A stretch of 47,010 nt of DNA from CAYQPF01 sp964419225 (GTDB lineage: Bacteria; Cloacimonadota; Cloacimonadia; Cloacimonadales; CAYQPF01): positions 1 through 47,010 of the forward strand of contig CAYQPF010000020.1 in NCBI GenBank assembly GCA_964419225.1, written 5' to 3'. A program made the position numbers and the translations under genes. Below are positions 17,239 to 26,883 of the stretch, piece by piece. How positions within the stretch are numbered: the first letter of the stretch is position 1; each line of letters starts with the position of its first letter. Under the pieces are notes generated by a model, which saw only the letters and a program-made list of their open reading frames with translations, made no database searches and was not told the DNA's origin.

Positions 17239-18180
17239 ATGAAAACCTATTTTGACTTCAATCTTACAGGTAAGAAATTTTTTCCTGTATGGATATTATT
17301 TATTGTATTACTGATAGTTCCTTATGGATTCATGCTATTTGAAATGAAGGATATGCAGCCGGGAGAAGCTCCTGATATGTCGTTTTTCCTATGGCCGGTA
17401 GCTCTGTTTTTTGTATCCTTTATACTGACATTTTATATAGTAAGATTGTTAATTGAAGGTATCGTGTATAACAACAAATCGATTGCGTTCAATGGCACTT
17501 TTGGAGAGTATATGGTTAAGGTCCTGCTTGGATTTTTTCTAAGTATAATTACACTGGGTATCTATATACCATGGTTCATTAAAGACATCACCGGTTTTTT
17601 TGTCGATAATTCATCCTATGATTCGGAGACTATGAAATTTAAAGGCAAAGGGGGCAAATTATTTGTGATTTTAACCCTTAGCCTTGTTCTTCCAATAATT
17701 ATCATGTCTATTATATTGGGAGTTTGCCTCTATATGAATAACCCGACAGAGCTTCCAAAACACTCTATTTTGTCACAGTTATTAATGACAATAATACTGA
17801 TCCCTTATATGTATCTGGTATATAAATGGATGGCTAATGTAGATTATAAGAATTTCAATATCAGGTGGGAGACAAATTTTTGGGATGCTTGCTGGAAGTT
17901 AGCCGGACAGATTTTGCTGTCTTTTGTCACTTTAGGGATTTACTTTCCAATGGCAGTAGTAAGGTTGTATAAATACTTTGCCGACAGAACAGTAGCTGTG
18001 AGTGATGAAAGAAAACGAAGCTTTGGTTATGATATAGAGGCATCAAAGGACTTTCTTTTCTTGTGGGGGCAGGTACTTCTTATAATTGTTACTCTTGGTA
18101 TCTACTATCCTTGGGCCTTGTGCAAAATCGGGAAGAGAATTTTAAATAAAACCTATTTGACAGAAGCAGTTGAGGAATGA
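17239..18180 (+). CDS. DUF898 (YjgN-like) multi-pass membrane protein
   Basis: 313 residues with about six to seven transmembrane helices. It has three copies of the family signature TLGIYxP at 105, 231 and 285 (TLGIYIPWF, TLGIYFPMA, TLGIYYPWA) plus 'FNGTFGEY', as in DUF898 proteins. Inner-membrane protein of unknown function. Its stop overlaps the rsgA start by 4 bases (ATGA), so the two are translationally coupled. Confidence 0.82.
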   Translation: MKTYFDFNLTGKKFFPVWILFIVLLIVPYGFMLFEMKDMQPGEAPDMSFFLWPVALFFVSFILTFYIVRLLIEGIVYNNKSIAFNGTFGEYMVKVLLGFFLSIITLGIYIPWFIKDITGFFVDNSSYDSETMKFKGKGGKLFVILTLSLVLPIIIMSIILGVCLYMNNPTELPKHSILSQLLMTIILIPYMYLVYKWMANVDYKNFNIRWETNFWDACWKLAGQILLSFVTLGIYFPMAVVRLYKYFADRTVAVSDERKRSFGYDIEASKDFLFLWGQVLLIIVTLGIYYPWALCKIGKRILNKTYLTEAVEE

Positions 18181-19244
18181 AATTAGAAGATCTTGGATAT
18201 ACCGACAACCTTGAACGGCTAAGGATAGGCAATAACCTGGATTCTTTTGAGATAGGAAGGGTTGTTTTAGAACATAAAGAAAGATATATAGTAAGCACAA
18301 ACAATGGTGAATTTGAAGCTGAGATAACAGGTAATATGCGGTTTACTGCTAAATGCCGGGAGGATTTTCCAGCTGTCGGTGATTGGGTTGCCCTTACAAC
18401 TTATGCATCGGATTTTTCTGTGATCCATAAAATTCTTCCACGGTTCTCTGTAATAAAAAGACAGGCCGTGGGACAATTCGGCGAGATTCAAATAATAGCG
18501 GCTAATATTGATTATGCTTTTCTGGTGCAGGCCGTCGACCGCGATTTTAATATCAACAGACTTGAAAGATATCTGACAATCTGTAATTCATCGAGAGTTA
18601 GTCCCATAATTGTACTTACCAAAACTGACTTGAAAAATGAGGATCTGGTTTCCGAAATATTGGAGAGTATAAAAAGCAGGGTAAAACATGTTCCTGTTAT
18701 TGCAATAAGCAACGAGTCTATGGATGGACTGGATGCAATAAAAGCAATAATTGAAAAAGGGAAGACATACTGCATGCTTGGATCTTCCGGAGTGGGTAAA
18801 TCTACCCTATTAAATAATCTTTCAGGCAAGGCAATAATGCGGACCGATGAGATAAGCAGCAGTACAAACAAGGGGAGGCACGTTACAAGTCACAGGGAAT
18901 TGATTGTTATTGAAAATGGGGGAATATTGGTTGACACCCCTGGTATGAGGGAAGTTGGTATAACCGATTCTGTAAGTGGATTGGAAATCACGTTCGACAT
19001 GATTGTCAGCCTCTCTGAAGGTTGCAGGTTCAAAGACTGCACTCACACAAGTGAAATTGGGTGTGCAGTAATTGAAGCTGTAGAGAAGGGTGAAATTAAC
19101 AAGGCTTCCTATGAAAATTACATGAAGATGGAAAGAGAGAACAACCATTTTGAATCGTCTGTAAATGAGAGGAGAAAGAGAGATAAGGAGTTTGGAAAAT
19201 TTGTAAAAAATTTCAAAAAAGATATACGTAAAAACGAGATCTAA
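18177..19244 (+). CDS. rsgA: Ribosome small-subunit-dependent GTPase A
   Basis: 355 residues. The order of GTPase motifs is circularly permuted, as in RsgA/YloQ/YjeQ: G4 'LTKTD' (147-151) comes first, then G1 GSSGVGKST (202-210) and G3 DTPGMRE (253-259). An N-terminal OB-fold (about 25-100) contains 'PAVGDWV'. The C-terminal zinc cluster is Cys283, Cys288, His290 and Cys296 in 'CRFKDCTHTSEIGC'. RsgA binds the 30S subunit and acts in late assembly or checking of the decoding centre. Its N-terminus is slightly long for the family ('LEDLGYTDNLE'), as in the YloQ-like paralogues found in Bacteroidales and Firmicutes. A second housekeeping copy elsewhere in the genome is possible. Confidence 0.93.
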   Translation: MKLEDLGYTDNLERLRIGNNLDSFEIGRVVLEHKERYIVSTNNGEFEAEITGNMRFTAKCREDFPAVGDWVALTTYASDFSVIHKILPRFSVIKRQAVGQFGEIQIIAANIDYAFLVQAVDRDFNINRLERYLTICNSSRVSPIIVLTKTDLKNEDLVSEILESIKSRVKHVPVIAISNESMDGLDAIKAIIEKGKTYCMLGSSGVGKSTLLNNLSGKAIMRTDEISSSTNKGRHVTSHRELIVIENGGILVDTPGMREVGITDSVSGLEITFDMIVSLSEGCRFKDCTHTSEIGCAVIEAVEKGEINKASYENYMKMERENNHFESSVNERRKRDKEFGKFVKNFKKDIRKNEI

Positions 19245-19278
19245 TTTTTATTTGCCGTTTATAAATTATGACTTCAAT

Positions 19279-19309
19279 ATTGCAAAATTGAAAAAACGCA
19301 ATACATTTG
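19279..19309 (+). promoter_or_regulatory. Promoter of the sigma/anti-sigma operon
   Basis: ATTG (19279-19282, one mismatch to TTTG), a 19-base spacer and a perfect -7 TACATTTG (19302-19309). The predicted transcript start is near 19314, 25 bases before ATG 19339. This implies the regulator pair is read by the housekeeping sigma factor. Confidence 0.55.
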
Positions 19310-19338
19310 TTCATTGTTAGAATTATAATATTCTTGGG

Positions 19339-19929
19339 ATGATAGAGACAGGTTTTAGTTCAGATGATAATTTTTCAAGACGATTAAGACGTCAGGATGA
19401 AACTGCATATATTGAGCTATTTGATCAGTATTACAGATACTTGCATTCGATCGCAAGCAACTATGTGCTTAATTATGATATTGCGAATGACATGGTGCAG
19501 GAGACATTTATCCATTTGTTTAACAGTATTGAAAAATTAGACGAGATCAGAAATATCAAGAGTTACCTTAGGGTTGCGGTCCGAAATAAGTGTATCAGCT
19601 ACTTGCGTCAGCTTGATATAGAAGATGCACATAAATTGTTATATTCGAGGGAGCTTTCTATAATTGGCTCAGACGAACATGAGACAGATGATATGAGTGA
19701 ATACATGCGAGATTTGCTCGATTCCTTACCTGATTCATGCAAACAAGTATGTAAGCTCAGATTTGTAGATGGTTACAAAATCAGTGAAATATCTAAAAAA
19801 TTATCCCTTTCTCCCAATACAGTCAAGGTTCAGATACATCGTGGGAAATCCAAAATGAGGAACGATGTGCTCAAATGTCCTGAATTATATAAAAGTTTGG
19901 CAAGATGTATTAACCTGTTCCTTTATTAA
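19339..19929 (+). CDS. ECF-type RNA polymerase sigma factor (FecI-like)
   Basis: 196 residues. The region-2 helices 'YIELFDQYYRYLHSIASNYV' and 'DIANDMVQETFIHLFNSIEKL' and the region-4 helix-turn-helix 'LDSLPDSCKQVCKLRFVDGYKISEISKKLSLSPNTVKVQIHRGKSKMR' (quoted here in order as landmark segments: LPDSCKQV, YKISEIS, SPNTVKVQ) are typical of Bacteroidota sigma-70-family ECF proteins. It is followed 11 bases later by a FecR gene and then by a SusC with an N-terminal signalling domain. This is the standard trans-envelope signalling set, so it most likely activates the susC-to-M16 operon. Confidence 0.93.
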   Translation: MIETGFSSDDNFSRRLRRQDETAYIELFDQYYRYLHSIASNYVLNYDIANDMVQETFIHLFNSIEKLDEIRNIKSYLRVAVRNKCISYLRQLDIEDAHKLLYSRELSIIGSDEHETDDMSEYMRDLLDSLPDSCKQVCKLRFVDGYKISEISKKLSLSPNTVKVQIHRGKSKMRNDVLKCPELYKSLARCINLFLY

Positions 19930-19940
19930 GCTTTGCAGTC

Positions 19941-21164
19941 ATGAAAATAGATATAAATATTCTTTTAGATAAAATAAACGGGAGACTTGACAAAGATGGA
20001 GAAATCCTGTTTGACAACTGGCTGAATTCAGATGTCCGTCACCGTACGTATTTTGAGAAATTGGAGCAGCGGGAACTTGCATCTGATTATAATGAGTCTG
20101 AATTGTCCGAAGAAAAATATAGTAATTTCCGTCATCTTTTTATATCAAAAATTAAATCTGCAGGCAAGAGAAAAAAACAAAGGAGACAGATTTTTTTCGC
20201 TACAGGAATAGCTGCACTAATTCTGATCTTCATTTTCATTAAACTATTCAAGGCAGATGAACAGAACCTGAATAATACTACTCAATTTTTTACAGACAAT
20301 GTGAAAAAAACAGAAAAGCAAGAACAGGATTCATTTGCAAAGATGCCTAAGGTATCAAATAAAAAGGTTCAGTTAATTACTGCAAAAGGAGAAAAGATTT
20401 CGTTATTAGAGATGGTACCAGGTGAAACTGCAAAAGTACAGGATTTTCAGCTATCTGAAGACAAAATGGCTTTGACCTATACTGAAACCGTTGCTGAAAA
20501 CATTCAGGGATTAAATACTTTACTGGTTGACAGAGGGGCCGAGTTTAGGATAAACTTAACAGATGGTACAAAAATTCATCTTAATTCGGATTCTAAGTTG
20601 GAATATCCTACAGTTTTCAGCGACAAAGAAAGACGAGTATATCTTAAAGGGGAAGCATATTTTGAAGTTACCAGAAATGAAGATAAACCATTTATTGTTT
20701 GTATTGGCTCTACGGAGATAAAGGTCTTAGGGACAGAATTTAATATCAATTCACGTAACCCGGAATCTGTAAGGACGACACTTGTTTCCGGAAAAGTAAC
20801 GGTGAAGTCAGCAAAAACGGATGAGGTGCAATTACAACCTGGCTTTACAGCTATTATGAACCCTGTTACAGGAAAATATGACATTAACAACAAGGATATC
20901 CAATGTTATATTGGTTGGAAGACAGGAAATTATTTATTTGAAAGTACATGTCTGTCTGATATTTTAAATGAACTGGCAATATGGTATGACCTATCTATTG
21001 AGTATCAAACAGAGCAGGCCTATGAAGAAACATTTACAGGCAGTCTTTCTCGTAACCTTTCAATTGACAAGTTGATTCAATTGATTGAGCGGACAAATTA
21101 TCTGACCTTGGAATTAAAAGGGAAAACACTCGTTGTCAAAAACAAAATAATAAGTGTCGGCTAA
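19941..21164 (+). CDS. FecR-family anti-sigma factor
   Basis: 407 residues. The N-terminal cytoplasmic part (about 1-80) begins 'ILLDKINGRLDKDGEILFDNWL', the usual sigma-binding region. One transmembrane helix spans about 83-103 (FFATGIAALILIFIFIKLF). The periplasmic FecR domain (about 185-290) contains 'TLLVDRGAEFRINLTDGTKIHLNSDS', 'VYLKGEAYFEVTRNEDKPF' and 'IKVLGTEFNINS', with a DUF4974-type C-terminus near 330-400. It should hold the sigma factor until the STN domain of the adjacent SusC signals that ligand is bound. A terminator-like hairpin follows the stop. Confidence 0.93.
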   Translation: MKIDINILLDKINGRLDKDGEILFDNWLNSDVRHRTYFEKLEQRELASDYNESELSEEKYSNFRHLFISKIKSAGKRKKQRRQIFFATGIAALILIFIFIKLFKADEQNLNNTTQFFTDNVKKTEKQEQDSFAKMPKVSNKKVQLITAKGEKISLLEMVPGETAKVQDFQLSEDKMALTYTETVAENIQGLNTLLVDRGAEFRINLTDGTKIHLNSDSKLEYPTVFSDKERRVYLKGEAYFEVTRNEDKPFIVCIGSTEIKVLGTEFNINSRNPESVRTTLVSGKVTVKSAKTDEVQLQPGFTAIMNPVTGKYDINNKDIQCYIGWKTGNYLFESTCLSDILNELAIWYDLSIEYQTEQAYEETFTGSLSRNLSIDKLIQLIERTNYLTLELKGKTLVVKNKIISVG

Positions 21165-21198
21165 TCCATAATATTTGGATTACAAATTATTTAATGTG

Positions 21199-21221
21199 AA
21201 GGGGGGGATTTTGTCCCCCTT
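21199..21221 (+). terminator. Hairpin between the FecR and SusC genes
   Basis: The arm AAGGGGG (21199-21205) is perfectly complementary to CCCCCTT (21215-21221), with a 9-base loop. The following stretch is T-rich but not a pure T-run (TGTAGTTATATT). It lies 35 bases after the FecR stop and probably ends or dampens the sigma/anti-sigma transcript, so that susC depends on its own promoter. Confidence 0.6.
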
Positions 21222-21286
21222 TGTAGTTATATTATAATTAGTTACAATAAACAAACAAAAAGACTTGAATATTTTCAATAGGATCT

Positions 21287-21313
21287 GTAAACCTTTTCTT
21301 TTCCATTTTCGTC
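21287..21313 (+). promoter_or_regulatory. Candidate ECF-dependent promoter of the susC operon
   Basis: GTAAACC (21287-21293), a 16-base spacer and CGTC (21310-21313) resemble the generic ECF promoter (-35 with AAC, -10 with CGTC). No good TAnnTTTG housekeeping element is seen between the hairpin and ATG 21371. This is a pattern match only; the leader would be about 50 bases. Confidence 0.3.
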
Positions 21314-21370
21314 ATGTGCTAAAGTTGATATTAAAAATTACTATTTATTAACCTAACTGTAAAACAACCT

Positions 21371-24300
21371 ATGAAGAAAGCTTACATGCTTGTAATTTTA
21401 CTATTCTTTGGATTGTCAGGTTCTGTTTTTGCACAAAAACAAACTAATCCGGAAGAAAAAAAAGTAACCCTTTCTCTTAAAGACCAAACTGTTGTCCAAG
21501 TATTTAAATCAATCCAGACATTGACCGGATTGAACTTTATTTACAATGACAAAGATTTTGTTGGAATAGAGAAGCTAGATGTTGAAGCAAAGAATGAGAA
21601 AGTCAAGGATTTGCTAGAAAGATTATTTACCGGTCAGCCGGTTTCGTTTGAGTTTGTGGAAAATACTGTAGTGGTACGATCCCGGAATATATCTGTTTCC
21701 GGAGTTGTGAAAGACAAAAAAACCGGAGAAGTATTACCTGGGGCCACTGTTATAGTATTGGGCACATCTATTGGTAAACAGACCGATATTGATGGAAGTT
21801 TTTCATTAACGTTTCCCAGAATGAAAATTAATAAACTGGTAATTCGTTATTTGGGATACGCCGAACAGATACTGGATATAAAGGAGAGTGGAAAATATAT
21901 TATAAAGCTTGAGGAAACCGAGAATGCTTTGACTGATGTTGTAGTAACTGGTTATGCCAACATCAACAAATCAAGTTTTACAGGTACATCAACAAAAGTA
22001 ACCAAGGAGGATATTTTGAAAGTATCTCCACGAAACGTGATTGATGTACTACAAATATTTGATCCTTCGTTCAGAGTGATCCAAAACAACACTATGGGTT
22101 CCGATCCGAACACCTTGCCAGAGTTTTACATACGGGGACGTACCAGTATTGATGCGGTAAAACAGTTAGATAATCTGACAGCTAGTGAATCCGGTACTCT
22201 ATCCAAATTCGCATTGACCAACAATCCGAACCTGCCTGTTTTTATTTTAGATGGATACGAGGTAAGTGTCCAGAAAGTGTATGATATGGATCCAAACCGG
22301 ATCAAAAGTATTACGATATTAAAAGATGCTGCTGCAACAGCTATCTATGGATCCAGGGCCTCAAATGGAGTGATTGTTCTTGAATCTGTTACACCTAAAA
22401 TAGGTAAGTTAATGGTTTCGTACAATTTTACAGGTTCAGTTACAGCACCTGATCTTTCTGACTATAATCTTATGAATGCATCTGAAAAACTTCAGACAGA
22501 GGTTTTGGCTGGTATTTTTAACTGGAGAGATGCAAATAGTTACGATAGTTATGCGAAGAAAAGTAATCTGATTGCCAAGGGAATAAATACCGATTGGCTA
22601 GCACAACCATTACGTAACGGCATAAATCAAATGCACAGCATATCTTTTGGTGGAGGTACCGAAGGATTTAGATTTGGGATAGACTTAAGTTATGATAATG
22701 ATAATGGTGTAATGAAGGATTCCTATCGCCAACGATTGGGTGGTGCCATGTATGTTGAATACAGAGTAGGAAAAGTCCAGTTCAGAAATCATGTCTCTTA
22801 TGATGGTACAAACGCTCAAGCATCGCCATATGGCTCTTTTTCTGATTATACATCCCAGCTACCATATGAACGTATCTACAATGATAATGGAGTTTTATTA
22901 AAGCAACTGGAGTTATCTTATCGTGCAAATCCATTGTATGAGGCCTCTCTTGGAAGCTTCAACCGCACAAAGAATAATACAATTACCAATAATTTCAGTT
23001 TTGACTGGCGTATCACAGATAATCTCCAGTTCAAATCTCAGTTTTCAATCAGCCAGAACACATCAAATCTAACTATCTTTAAAGATCCCTTGTCTTCAAC
23101 TTATTCATATTCTCTTACACCATTTGAGAGAGGAGACCTCTCAATTTCGGATATAAAGAACAATACTTGGAACCTGAATGCGTTCTTTCTGTATAATAAG
23201 TCGATAAACAAGCATAATATCAATTTGTCCGGAGGTACAAACATGCAAGAAACCAACGCTTTGCAGGCTTATTCCAAATATAAGGGATTTCCGTCATCTG
23301 CTCAGCATACAATAGGATTTGCAAATACAATTGTAACAAAGCCTACCAGTACAGATAACAAGACTCGCCTGGGTGGTCTTTTCATTTCAGGTAACTATAC
23401 GTATGACAATATTTATCTGGCGGATGCTTCTATAAGAGTTGATGGTTCTTCTGAGTTTGGTTCTGATTCAAAATATGCTCCTTTCTGGGTTTTAGGACTT
23501 GGAGTAAATATTCACAATTATGAATTTCTGAAGAACTCAGAGATCATCAATCAGCTAAAAGTAAGAGGAACTTACGGACTTACAGGAAAGGTGAACTACC
23601 CTCCCTATGTTGCACGCCACACTTACAACATTATTCTTGACGAATGGTACACAACAGGAATGGGAACAACTCTCAATTATCTTGGAAACGAAGATCTTAA
23701 ATGGGAACGTACCTATTCATCCAATATCGGTTTTGATATCTCATTATTGAAGAAGATTACAATGTCAGCTTCATATTATAACAGACAGACAAAAGATATG
23801 ATTGCCGATATTGCATTACCAACTTCCTCTGGATTTATAACCTACAAGGGAAACATGGGAGAGATACTGAATCGTGGATGGGAACTTAGTGCAAATTATA
23901 TGTTTGTTAACTCAAAGAACTTAGGAGTTAGCATTTTTGGATCTATGGCTCATAATAAAAGTAAGTTGATGAAGTTATCAAAATCTTTGAAAGAGTATAA
24001 TGAGAGGATAGATGCATTCTATAATACTAAGCGAAGTTCTGATAATAGTAAGAAATATTCTGTCCCATATATGAAATACGAAGAGGGAAGCTCCCTGACT
24101 GCAATTTATGGGATGAAATCGATGGGTATCAACCCAATGGATGGAAAAGAGGTGTTTATTAACAGGGCTGGTGAGTTGACAAGTACATGGGAGTCATCAC
24201 AGCAAATTAAAATTGGAGACTCAGAACCAACTGTCCAGGGTGCATTCGGGTTGAACCTCCGTTGGAAACAATTCACTATTTTCACATCTTTTATATATCA

Positions 24301-24679
24301 GATAGGAGCACAAACATATAATTCGACATTGGTAAGTGTGGAAAATGCAGATATAGCCTCATATAATGTGGATAAAAGGGTTTTGACAGCAAGATGGAAA
24401 AAACCTGGAGACGTGACACCTTTGAAAAACATTGCTGATCAGAAAAAAGTGACACTACCCTCGTCAAGATTTGTTCAGAATTTGAACCAATTGAAATTTA
24501 ATTCATTATCGTTAGGTTATGATGTGAATTCAAAATACCTCAAACCGCTGAATATATCCATGATGCGCGTACAATTAAGCACCAATGATTTGATGGTCCT
24601 TTCAACCGTTAAACAAGAGAGAGGGCTGTCATATCCTTTTGCAAGAACATTCAATTTTTCATTAAATCTTAATTTTTAA
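21371..24679 (+). CDS. SusC/RagA-family TonB-dependent transporter with STN signalling domain
   Basis: 1102 residues. Signal peptide to about residue 21 (SVFAQ). An STN domain (about 31-103; VTLSLKDQTVVQVFKS, LTGLNFIYND) marks it as a transducer able to signal to FecR. A carboxypeptidase-regulatory-like domain follows (about 108-190; GVVKDKKTGEVLPGATVIVLG), then the plug (about 195-330) with 'PVFILDGYEV' and 'ITILKDAAATAIYGSRASNGV'. The rest is a beta-barrel ending in 'FSLNLNF' with a C-terminal Phe. With the SusD lipoprotein it forms a lid-and-barrel importer in the outer membrane, powered by TonB. No carbohydrate-active enzyme is nearby, so the substrate may be a peptide or protein rather than a glycan. 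Confidence 0.95.
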   Translation: MKKAYMLVILLFFGLSGSVFAQKQTNPEEKKVTLSLKDQTVVQVFKSIQTLTGLNFIYNDKDFVGIEKLDVEAKNEKVKDLLERLFTGQPVSFEFVENTVVVRSRNISVSGVVKDKKTGEVLPGATVIVLGTSIGKQTDIDGSFSLTFPRMKINKLVIRYLGYAEQILDIKESGKYIIKLEETENALTDVVVTGYANINKSSFTGTSTKVTKEDILKVSPRNVIDVLQIFDPSFRVIQNNTMGSDPNTLPEFYIRGRTSIDAVKQLDNLTASESGTLSKFALTNNPNLPVFILDGYEVSVQKVYDMDPNRIKSITILKDAAATAIYGSRASNGVIVLESVTPKIGKLMVSYNFTGSVTAPDLSDYNLMNASEKLQTEVLAGIFNWRDANSYDSYAKKSNLIAKGINTDWLAQPLRNGINQMHSISFGGGTEGFRFGIDLSYDNDNGVMKDSYRQRLGGAMYVEYRVGKVQFRNHVSYDGTNAQASPYGSFSDYTSQLPYERIYNDNGVLLKQLELSYRANPLYEASLGSFNRTKNNTITNNFSFDWRITDNLQFKSQFSISQNTSNLTIFKDPLSSTYSYSLTPFERGDLSISDIKNNTWNLNAFFLYNKSINKHNINLSGGTNMQETNALQAYSKYKGFPSSAQHTIGFANTIVTKPTSTDNKTRLGGLFISGNYTYDNIYLADASIRVDGSSEFGSDSKYAPFWVLGLGVNIHNYEFLKNSEIINQLKVRGTYGLTGKVNYPPYVARHTYNIILDEWYTTGMGTTLNYLGNEDLKWERTYSSNIGFDISLLKKITMSASYYNRQTKDMIADIALPTSSGFITYKGNMGEILNRGWELSANYMFVNSKNLGVSIFGSMAHNKSKLMKLSKSLKEYNERIDAFYNTKRSSDNSKKYSVPYMKYEEGSSLTAIYGMKSMGINPMDGKEVFINRAGELTSTWESSQQIKIGDSEPTVQGAFGLNLRWKQFTIFTSFIYQIGAQTYNSTLVSVENADIASYNVDKRVLTARWKKPGDVTPLKNIADQKKVTLPSSRFVQNLNQLKFNSLSLGYDVNSKYLKPLNISMMRVQLSTNDLMVLSTVKQERGLSYPFARTFNFSLNLNF

Positions 24680-24689
24680 CTCTGTAACA

Positions 24690-26168
24690 ATGAGAAAATA
24701 TATTTATACGATATTAATAGCATCTATTGTACTGGGTACTACATCTTGTTCAGATTGGTTTGATGTTAGCCCCGACAATTTAGTAACTAAAGACGATTTG
24801 TTTTCAACAAACGAAGGTTTTAGGATTGCTTTGAACGGAATATATATAGATATGTCGCAAAAGGCCTTATATGGTCAGGAGTTGACATGGTCCTTTAATT
24901 CTTTTCTTGGCCAGAATTACGATATATCTCCATATTCCTGGAATACATTATCTTCATATATACCAGCCACAAAATATGATTATGAAAATACTTATCTTAA
25001 GAGCGTGACGGATGTGATATGGGCGAAAGGATTCAATACAATTGCCAATTGTAACAGTTTGATTCAGGAAGTTGAAACTCATGACAGTTCCTTTTTTATG
25101 GAAGGGAAGCGTGAAAAACAACTCATTCTTGCTGAGGCAAGAGGTTTGAGAGCCTTGATGCATTTTGATATTCTCCGGATGTTCTCACCGGCACCAATAA
25201 TAAATGACAATAATGCTTACGTACCATATGTGAAAGCATATCCTACACTTCAACCTCAAAGATTATCAACAACTGAGGTAATGAAGAATGTCATAGAGGA
25301 CCTTGAATATGCAAAAAACAATTTAGCAGATAATGACACATTGTATAACTCCAAAATGATGACCAATACCAGCTATCGTTTTGCGCCAGGTAATGCAGGT
25401 GATGCCAAAGGTGGCTCGTTTTATGGCTACAGGGGGACTCGTTTTAACTATTTTGCAGCTTGTGCCCTTTTGGCCAGAGCTTACCAATATATTGATGATA
25501 AGGAGAACGCATATAAAAATGCAATGGCTGTTTACAAGTATCATACTGCAAAAACATGGTTCACTTTCACTTCATCAAGTAATATCATAATTGAAGAAAA
25601 AAATAATCGTCATACACGTTTATATGATGATATTCTTTTTGCATTTAATAATAGTAAGATTTATACATTGTTTACTGATTGGAATTCTAGTAATTATTTT
25701 TCTAGTCGCTTGAAAATAAAAAATACTACAGAACTATTTAATTCTGATGCTGATGATTTCCGTCTAACAAAACTTATTTACTCTAACTACTCTCTTAAAT
25801 GGGAGCCTAAAACAGGCAGCTCATATATAGTTACAATTGAGGACAGACTTCTGCCTGTAATAAGGCTTAGCGAAGTATATTATATTTTGTGTGAATATCT
25901 GGCAGATAAGGACCTTAGCAAAGGAATTCAATTATTACAGGAACTTCGCGTTGCAAGAGGTGCTAAAACCACTCTTGACCCAGCAATGCCAAAGGATAAA
26001 TTCCTTGAAGCCGTTTATAATGACGCAACCCGTGAGTTTATAGCTGAGGGTCAGACCTTCTATATGTATAAACGTCTGAACAGAAAGATGTTTAACGGTA
26101 CTACTCCTATTGATATGACAGGAAAATATGTTATTCCACTTCCTGACAGCGAAAAGGCATATTATTAA
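24690..26168 (+). CDS. SusD/RagB-family outer-membrane lipoprotein
   Basis: 492 residues with a lipoprotein signal and lipobox TTSC (Cys20). The N-terminus 'SDWFDVSPDNLVTKDDLFSTNEGFRIALNGIY' and the helical segments 'ILAEARGLRALMHFDILRMF' and 'LPVIRLSEVYYILCEYLADK' are hallmarks of SusD-like proteins. The C-terminus contains 'DATREFIAEGQTFYMYKRLNR' and 'YVIPLPDSE'. It is the surface lid that captures substrate for the SusC barrel encoded just upstream (10-base gap). Confidence 0.95.
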   Translation: MRKYIYTILIASIVLGTTSCSDWFDVSPDNLVTKDDLFSTNEGFRIALNGIYIDMSQKALYGQELTWSFNSFLGQNYDISPYSWNTLSSYIPATKYDYENTYLKSVTDVIWAKGFNTIANCNSLIQEVETHDSSFFMEGKREKQLILAEARGLRALMHFDILRMFSPAPIINDNNAYVPYVKAYPTLQPQRLSTTEVMKNVIEDLEYAKNNLADNDTLYNSKMMTNTSYRFAPGNAGDAKGGSFYGYRGTRFNYFAACALLARAYQYIDDKENAYKNAMAVYKYHTAKTWFTFTSSSNIIIEEKNNRHTRLYDDILFAFNNSKIYTLFTDWNSSNYFSSRLKIKNTTELFNSDADDFRLTKLIYSNYSLKWEPKTGSSYIVTIEDRLLPVIRLSEVYYILCEYLADKDLSKGIQLLQELRVARGAKTTLDPAMPKDKFLEAVYNDATREFIAEGQTFYMYKRLNRKMFNGTTPIDMTGKYVIPLPDSEKAYY

Positions 26169-26187
26169 TAATTTAATAAGAAATACA

Positions 26188-26871
26188 ATGAAATATAATA
26201 TAATTTATCTGATAATAATATTATTCACACTGGTAGCTGTAACCGGATGCGAAGAACAGAAATTGGAAACATATAACGGAGACAATTTTGTCCAATTTAA
26301 AAAGACGTTCTCAGACTCTACAAATGTATCTTTTATGTTTTATCCGGGAAAAAATTACATAGAATTTCCTGTTCTCCTTGAGCTTGTGGGAGTAGCTTCA
26401 AATAAGGATATGAAATATAAGGTGGTGGTTGATAATTCATATACTACCGCTTCAGGAACACATTATTCATTGCCTGCTGAACAAATATTCCATGCCGGAA
26501 GGTATTCTGACACACTGTTTGTAAGATTGAACAATACAGCCGATTTAAAGACAAAAAAGGTTCGCCTTTTATTAAGAGTTGAATCATCCGACGACTTGAA
26601 AATGGGTAAAATAGAACAATCTACAGCCGTGATATGGATAACCAATGCACTTTCCAAGCCGGCATGGTGGAACAGCGATATTGACTCATATTATTTAGGA
26701 ACATATAGTGATAAAAAATATGAGCTGTTTATCAAGGTCACTGGAATATTTGACTTGACAGGCTTGGATGCAAGCCTAAGGCGTTCGTATGCTCTTCAAC
26801 TGAGGCAATATCTAAGTGAACATCCAACATTGGATGATAATAATCAATATATTGAAGTACCTGTATTATAA
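26188..26871 (+). CDS. DUF4843 domain lipoprotein
   Basis: Start chosen at ATG 26188 (227 residues) because it opens a lipoprotein signal with lipobox AVTGC (Cys21); the in-frame ATG at 26128 lies inside the susD gene. 'NFVQFKKTFSDSTNVSFMFYPGKNYIEFPVLLELVG' and 'ASGTHYSLPAEQIFHAGRYSDTLFVRLNNT' match the DUF4843 beta-sandwich family, which is habitually encoded after susD. It is probably a surface accessory lipoprotein of the SusCD complex; the ligand is unknown. Confidence 0.82.
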   Translation: MKYNIIYLIIILFTLVAVTGCEEQKLETYNGDNFVQFKKTFSDSTNVSFMFYPGKNYIEFPVLLELVGVASNKDMKYKVVVDNSYTTASGTHYSLPAEQIFHAGRYSDTLFVRLNNTADLKTKKVRLLLRVESSDDLKMGKIEQSTAVIWITNALSKPAWWNSDIDSYYLGTYSDKKYELFIKVTGIFDLTGLDASLRRSYALQLRQYLSEHPTLDDNNQYIEVPVL

Positions 26872-26883
26872 TAATTTGAAGCT

